Shown one piece after another: positions 23,688-26,226 of a DNA stretch of 26,226 bases (its first letter is position 1; each line of letters begins with the position of its first letter). Position numbers and translations under genes: made by a program. The DNA is taken from positions 1-26,226 of the forward strand of contig DWWI01000237.1 in the NCBI GenBank assembly GCA_019119745.1. The letters run 5' to 3'. Source of the DNA: Candidatus Mediterraneibacter gallistercoris. GTDB lineage: Bacteria > Bacillota_A > Clostridia > Lachnospirales > Lachnospiraceae. The notes under the pieces are model-generated. The model was not told the origin of the DNA and did no database searches. It was given only the letters and a program-made list of their open reading frames with translations.

Positions 23688-23930
23688 CTAATTGAAAATC
23701 TTAAGGTTAAGGACTACAGCCAGCACGATAAAAAGTATTGCTACCACACGGGTAACCTTTACAAGAGTTCCCTCCATGGAACGTCCTTTATTATGTCCCC
23801 AATATGTGTCAGCCGCCCCGCTGATCGTACCCAGTCCTGCGGATTTTCCTTCCTGAAGAAGAATAATTGCAGCTAATGCAATGCAGTCTATAACAAAGAT
23901 GATCGTTATCACGGTCTTTAAGATATCCAT
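23688..23930 (-). CDS. secG: Preprotein translocase subunit SecG
   Basis: SecG assists SecYEG in protein export. The 80-residue protein has two membrane helices (about 5-23 and 57-76) joined by the conserved loop IILLQEGKSAGLGTISGAA. AGGAGG supports the ATG at 23930. The order secG, rnr, smpB is typical of Firmicutes. It has a strong promoter and its own terminator, so it is mainly a single-gene transcript. Confidence 0.96.
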   Translation of the reverse strand: MDILKTVITIIFVIDCIALAAIILLQEGKSAGLGTISGAADTYWGHNKGRSMEGTLVKVTRVVAILFIVLAVVLNLKIFN

Positions 23931-23960
23931 CTCTACACCTCCTGCGGATAAACCACGATT

Positions 23961-23989
23961 ATTCTACCACAGTTACCGGATCTTTGCAA
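23961..23989 (-). promoter_or_regulatory. Promoter of secG
   Basis: On the minus strand TTGCAA (23989-23984) and TAGAAT (23966-23961) are separated by 17 bp, about 30 bp before the secG ATG. Confidence 0.75.
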
Positions 23990-24030
23990 GACGAAAACTC
24001 CTTAAGTCCCCCTGCTGTTCAGCTGATACT

Positions 24031-26226
24031 TTATTTTCCTGTGATCTCTTTCACATATTTTTTATTCAATCTCTGATTGCGGAAGAAACCGCTTATCGTC
24101 CGACCCAGTCCCCTGAACAGATGTCCGTTGACCATTGTCACTATTCCTTCCACCATCTCCATGCTCACCATACCGCCGGTCATCTTTGCGATAGCCCGGA
24201 ACGGCATGTTATATATGAAAAGTATATTCAGATCCGGTTTTCCCGCATCTTCGCTCTTCTTTTTCATCTGTGTCAGTTTCTTGTATGCAAACCGCGCAAT
24301 GGCACTTTTTGCATAGTACATCTGGCAGATTGCGTCATTGACAGTCAGATCACCCGTCCACTTGCCTGACGGGATCGGCATGCCTAGCAGTTCTTCAAAC
24401 TCTTTGTCGTCAACCTGCTGGATCAGCCCGGAGTAGTAAGACGGCATCCGGTTTGTATAATACGGGAATTCTTCTGTTGTTCCCTCGACATCTGCCTCTG
24501 CTTCAAGACGGATATCCGCGCAGCTTGCACCGACCATAATGCGGTATGTGCCGCCCTCGATTTCCCAGCGGTTTGTCCGCACATTCCAGTACCGGAACGT
24601 CTTATCGTCAAAGTCGATCCGCACCTCCGCGCTCTCTCCTGCTTTCAGGAATACTTTAGCAAAACCTTTCAGCTCTTTCTCCGGACGGTATACTTTCGCG
24701 TCTTTCATTCCTACATATAGCTGAGCCACTTCCGCTCCGTCCATTGCGCCTGCGTTGGTAATTGTAAATGTAACGCCCGAGTCGTCTACTTTCAGTCCGC
24801 TGTACTCAAATTTTGTATAGGACAGCCCGAACCCGAACGGATACATTACCCGCACCTTGCTTGTATCATAATAGCGGTAACCCACATAGAGTCCCTCCCT
24901 GTATTCCGAATTGCGTTCTTCGCTCGGGAAGTAACGGAATGCAGGAGTATCCTCATAACGCAGCGGATATGTCTCATTAAGCCTTCCGGACGGATTGACC
25001 TTTCCGGTGAGAATATCAAGCATGGCTCCCGCGCCTGCCTGACCGTAGAGATACCCGTGAAGAAGACCTTTCAGACAGTAGTGCCATGGCATCTCAATGG
25101 CTGCACCTGCGCTCAGTACGCCTACAATATTCTTGTTCACTCTGGCCATTGCCTCCAGCAGAGAGATCTGGTTCTGCGGAATACGCATATGTGTACGGTC
25201 AATGCCTTCGGATTCACTCAGCTCGTCCAGTCCGAAGCAGTACAGGATCACATCTGCCGACTGTGCAAGATCAACCGCCTCTTTTGCCAGTACTGTATCC
25301 TCTTCGCCTGTTCTGATATAACCTTTTGAACTTCCGGCCAGTACAAGATCATAGCCTTTGATCATCTCTTCCATCTTATCCAGAGCTGTTGCATTTACCA
25401 TGGAAGAGCCCGCGCCCTGATATCTCGGTTCAAACGCGAAGTCGCCGATCAGCGCCACTCTTGTTCCCGGCTTCAGCGGAAGGATATTCTCCTCATTCTT
25501 CAACAGGACCGCGCTCTCCGAAGCTGCTTTTCTCGCCAGCGCATGATGTGCTTTTTTGTCAAATTCTTTCGGTATCTCTCTGTCTTTTGTAAGAGTAAGA
25601 ACTGCCTCCAGGAGACGGTCAACGCACTCATCCACAGCAGACTCTGCCAGCTTGCCGTCCTTTACTGCTGCCACGATCTGTCTTGCGGAATCCAGTCCCG
25701 GGGTAGGCATCTCAAGATCAGAACCTGCTTCTACTCCCTTGATATGGTCGTTGGAACCGCCCCAGTCTGTAATAACAATACCTTCATATCCCCATTCATT
25801 TCTCAGGATATCTCTGAGGAGGTGCATATTTTCATTGGCATAGGTTCCGTTAACCTGATTGTAACTGGTCATGATCGCCTTTGCGCCGCCCTCTTTTACA
25901 GCAATCTCAAATCCGGTCAGATAAATCTCTCGCAGCGTGCGTTCATCTACCACAGCGTTCATTGCCATTCTGCGAAGTTCCTGACTGTTTACTGCGAAAT
26001 GTTTCGGGCAGGCATAGACACCCTGGCTCTGAATCCCCCGAACATAGCCTGCGGCCATTTTGCCTGCAAGATACGGATCTTCAGAAAAATATTCAAAATT
26101 TCTTCCGCACAGGGGGCTTCTTTTAATATTGAGTCCCGGTCCGAGCACTACATGTACGCCCTGCACACTCGCTTCTTCGCCAAGAGCTTTTCCGATTTCC
26201 TCTCCAAGCTCCGGGTTCCAGCTGTT
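24031..26226 (-). CDS. Beta-glucosidase-type glycoside hydrolase, GH3; 5' end cut by window edge
   Basis: The enzyme should remove terminal beta-linked glucose or related sugars. The frame is open at the right edge, where the residues read NSWNPELGEEIGKALGEEA; 731 codons and the stop are visible, and the in-frame GTG at 26166 is internal. The GH3 N-domain shows KHFAVN and VITDWGGSND, with the nucleophile Asp encoded at 25765-25767. The C-domain shows LSESEGIDR with the likely acid/base Glu at 25207-25209. A fibronectin III-like domain follows (YPFGFGLSYTKFEYS onward). A further extension of about 130 residues at the C-terminus is not part of the classic layout. No signal peptide can be judged because the start is missing. 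It is not obviously in one operon with secG, which has its own promoter. Confidence 0.93.
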   Translation of the reverse strand, partial: NSWNPELGEEIGKALGEEASVQGVHVVLGPGLNIKRSPLCGRNFEYFSEDPYLAGKMAAGYVRGIQSQGVYACPKHFAVNSQELRRMAMNAVVDERTLREIYLTGFEIAVKEGGAKAIMTSYNQVNGTYANENMHLLRDILRNEWGYEGIVITDWGGSNDHIKGVEAGSDLEMPTPGLDSARQIVAAVKDGKLAESAVDECVDRLLEAVLTLTKDREIPKEFDKKAHHALARKAASESAVLLKNEENILPLKPGTRVALIGDFAFEPRYQGAGSSMVNATALDKMEEMIKGYDLVLAGSSKGYIRTGEEDTVLAKEAVDLAQSADVILYCFGLDELSESEGIDRTHMRIPQNQISLLEAMARVNKNIVGVLSAGAAIEMPWHYCLKGLLHGYLYGQAGAGAMLDILTGKVNPSGRLNETYPLRYEDTPAFRYFPSEERNSEYREGLYVGYRYYDTSKVRVMYPFGFGLSYTKFEYSGLKVDDSGVTFTITNAGAMDGAEVAQLYVGMKDAKVYRPEKELKGFAKVFLKAGESAEVRIDFDDKTFRYWNVRTNRWEIEGGTYRIMVGASCADIRLEAEADVEGTTEEFPYYTNRMPSYYSGLIQQVDDKEFEELLGMPIPSGKWTGDLTVNDAICQMYYAKSAIARFAYKKLTQMKKKSEDAGKPDLNILFIYNMPFRAIAKMTGGMVSMEMVEGIVTMVNGHLFRGLGRTISGFFRNQRLNKKYVKEITGK

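Overview
The window (26.2 kb, mid GC) looks like the chromosome of a gut Lachnospiraceae-type Firmicute. Supporting signs are strong AGGAGG-type ribosome sites, the secG-rnr-smpB and nrdR-truA orders, a YlmC/YmxH sporulation-type protein, an MsmEFG-like sugar ABC importer without its own ATPase, and GH36/GH13/GH3 glycosidases. Most genes lie on the minus strand. No tRNA, rRNA, CRISPR array, transposase or phage gene was seen. Family names are recognised from motifs by eye; no database was searched.

Region 1 (1-10.5 kb) is an alpha-galactoside/sucrose utilisation locus. A divergent AraC-type regulator (8044-8895, plus) faces a minus-strand operon: lipoprotein sugar-binding protein, two permeases, GH36 alpha-galactosidase, then an amylosucrase-type GH13 cut by the left window edge. 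A PfkB fructokinase lies beyond the regulator. The inferred route is import of raffinose-type sugars, removal of galactose by GH36, splitting of the sucrose by the GH13 enzyme, and phosphorylation of the fructose. The GH13 enzyme carries a Lys/Ala/Glu repeat tail of about 175 residues at its N-terminus.

Region 2 (10.5-15.6 kb) holds two COG0523/CobW-type GTPases, one fused to a YcgQ/DUF1980-like domain and one with a large His-rich metal-binding insert. Exonuclease III, TruA, NrdR, a YlmC-like PRC-barrel protein and a DUF3783 protein follow.

Region 3 (15.7-19.9 kb) holds a DUF975-CmpB fusion membrane protein, an unusual carbamate-kinase-like protein with altered active-site loops, a hemolysin III/PAQR-type membrane protein and a bacteriohemerythrin.

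Region 4 (20-26.2 kb) holds NudC-like Nudix hydrolase, SmpB, RNase R and SecG, then a GH3 beta-glucosidase cut by the right edge.

The most unexplained DNA is intergenic. Two related palindromic elements (8894-9512 and about 19265-19467) each sit between convergent genes, have terminal inverted repeats overlapping or abutting the flanking stop codons, and share a hairpin stem with compensatory base changes. A second dispersed repeat, with core CCGGGCGTATCGCAC, follows terminators at three minus-strand gene junctions.
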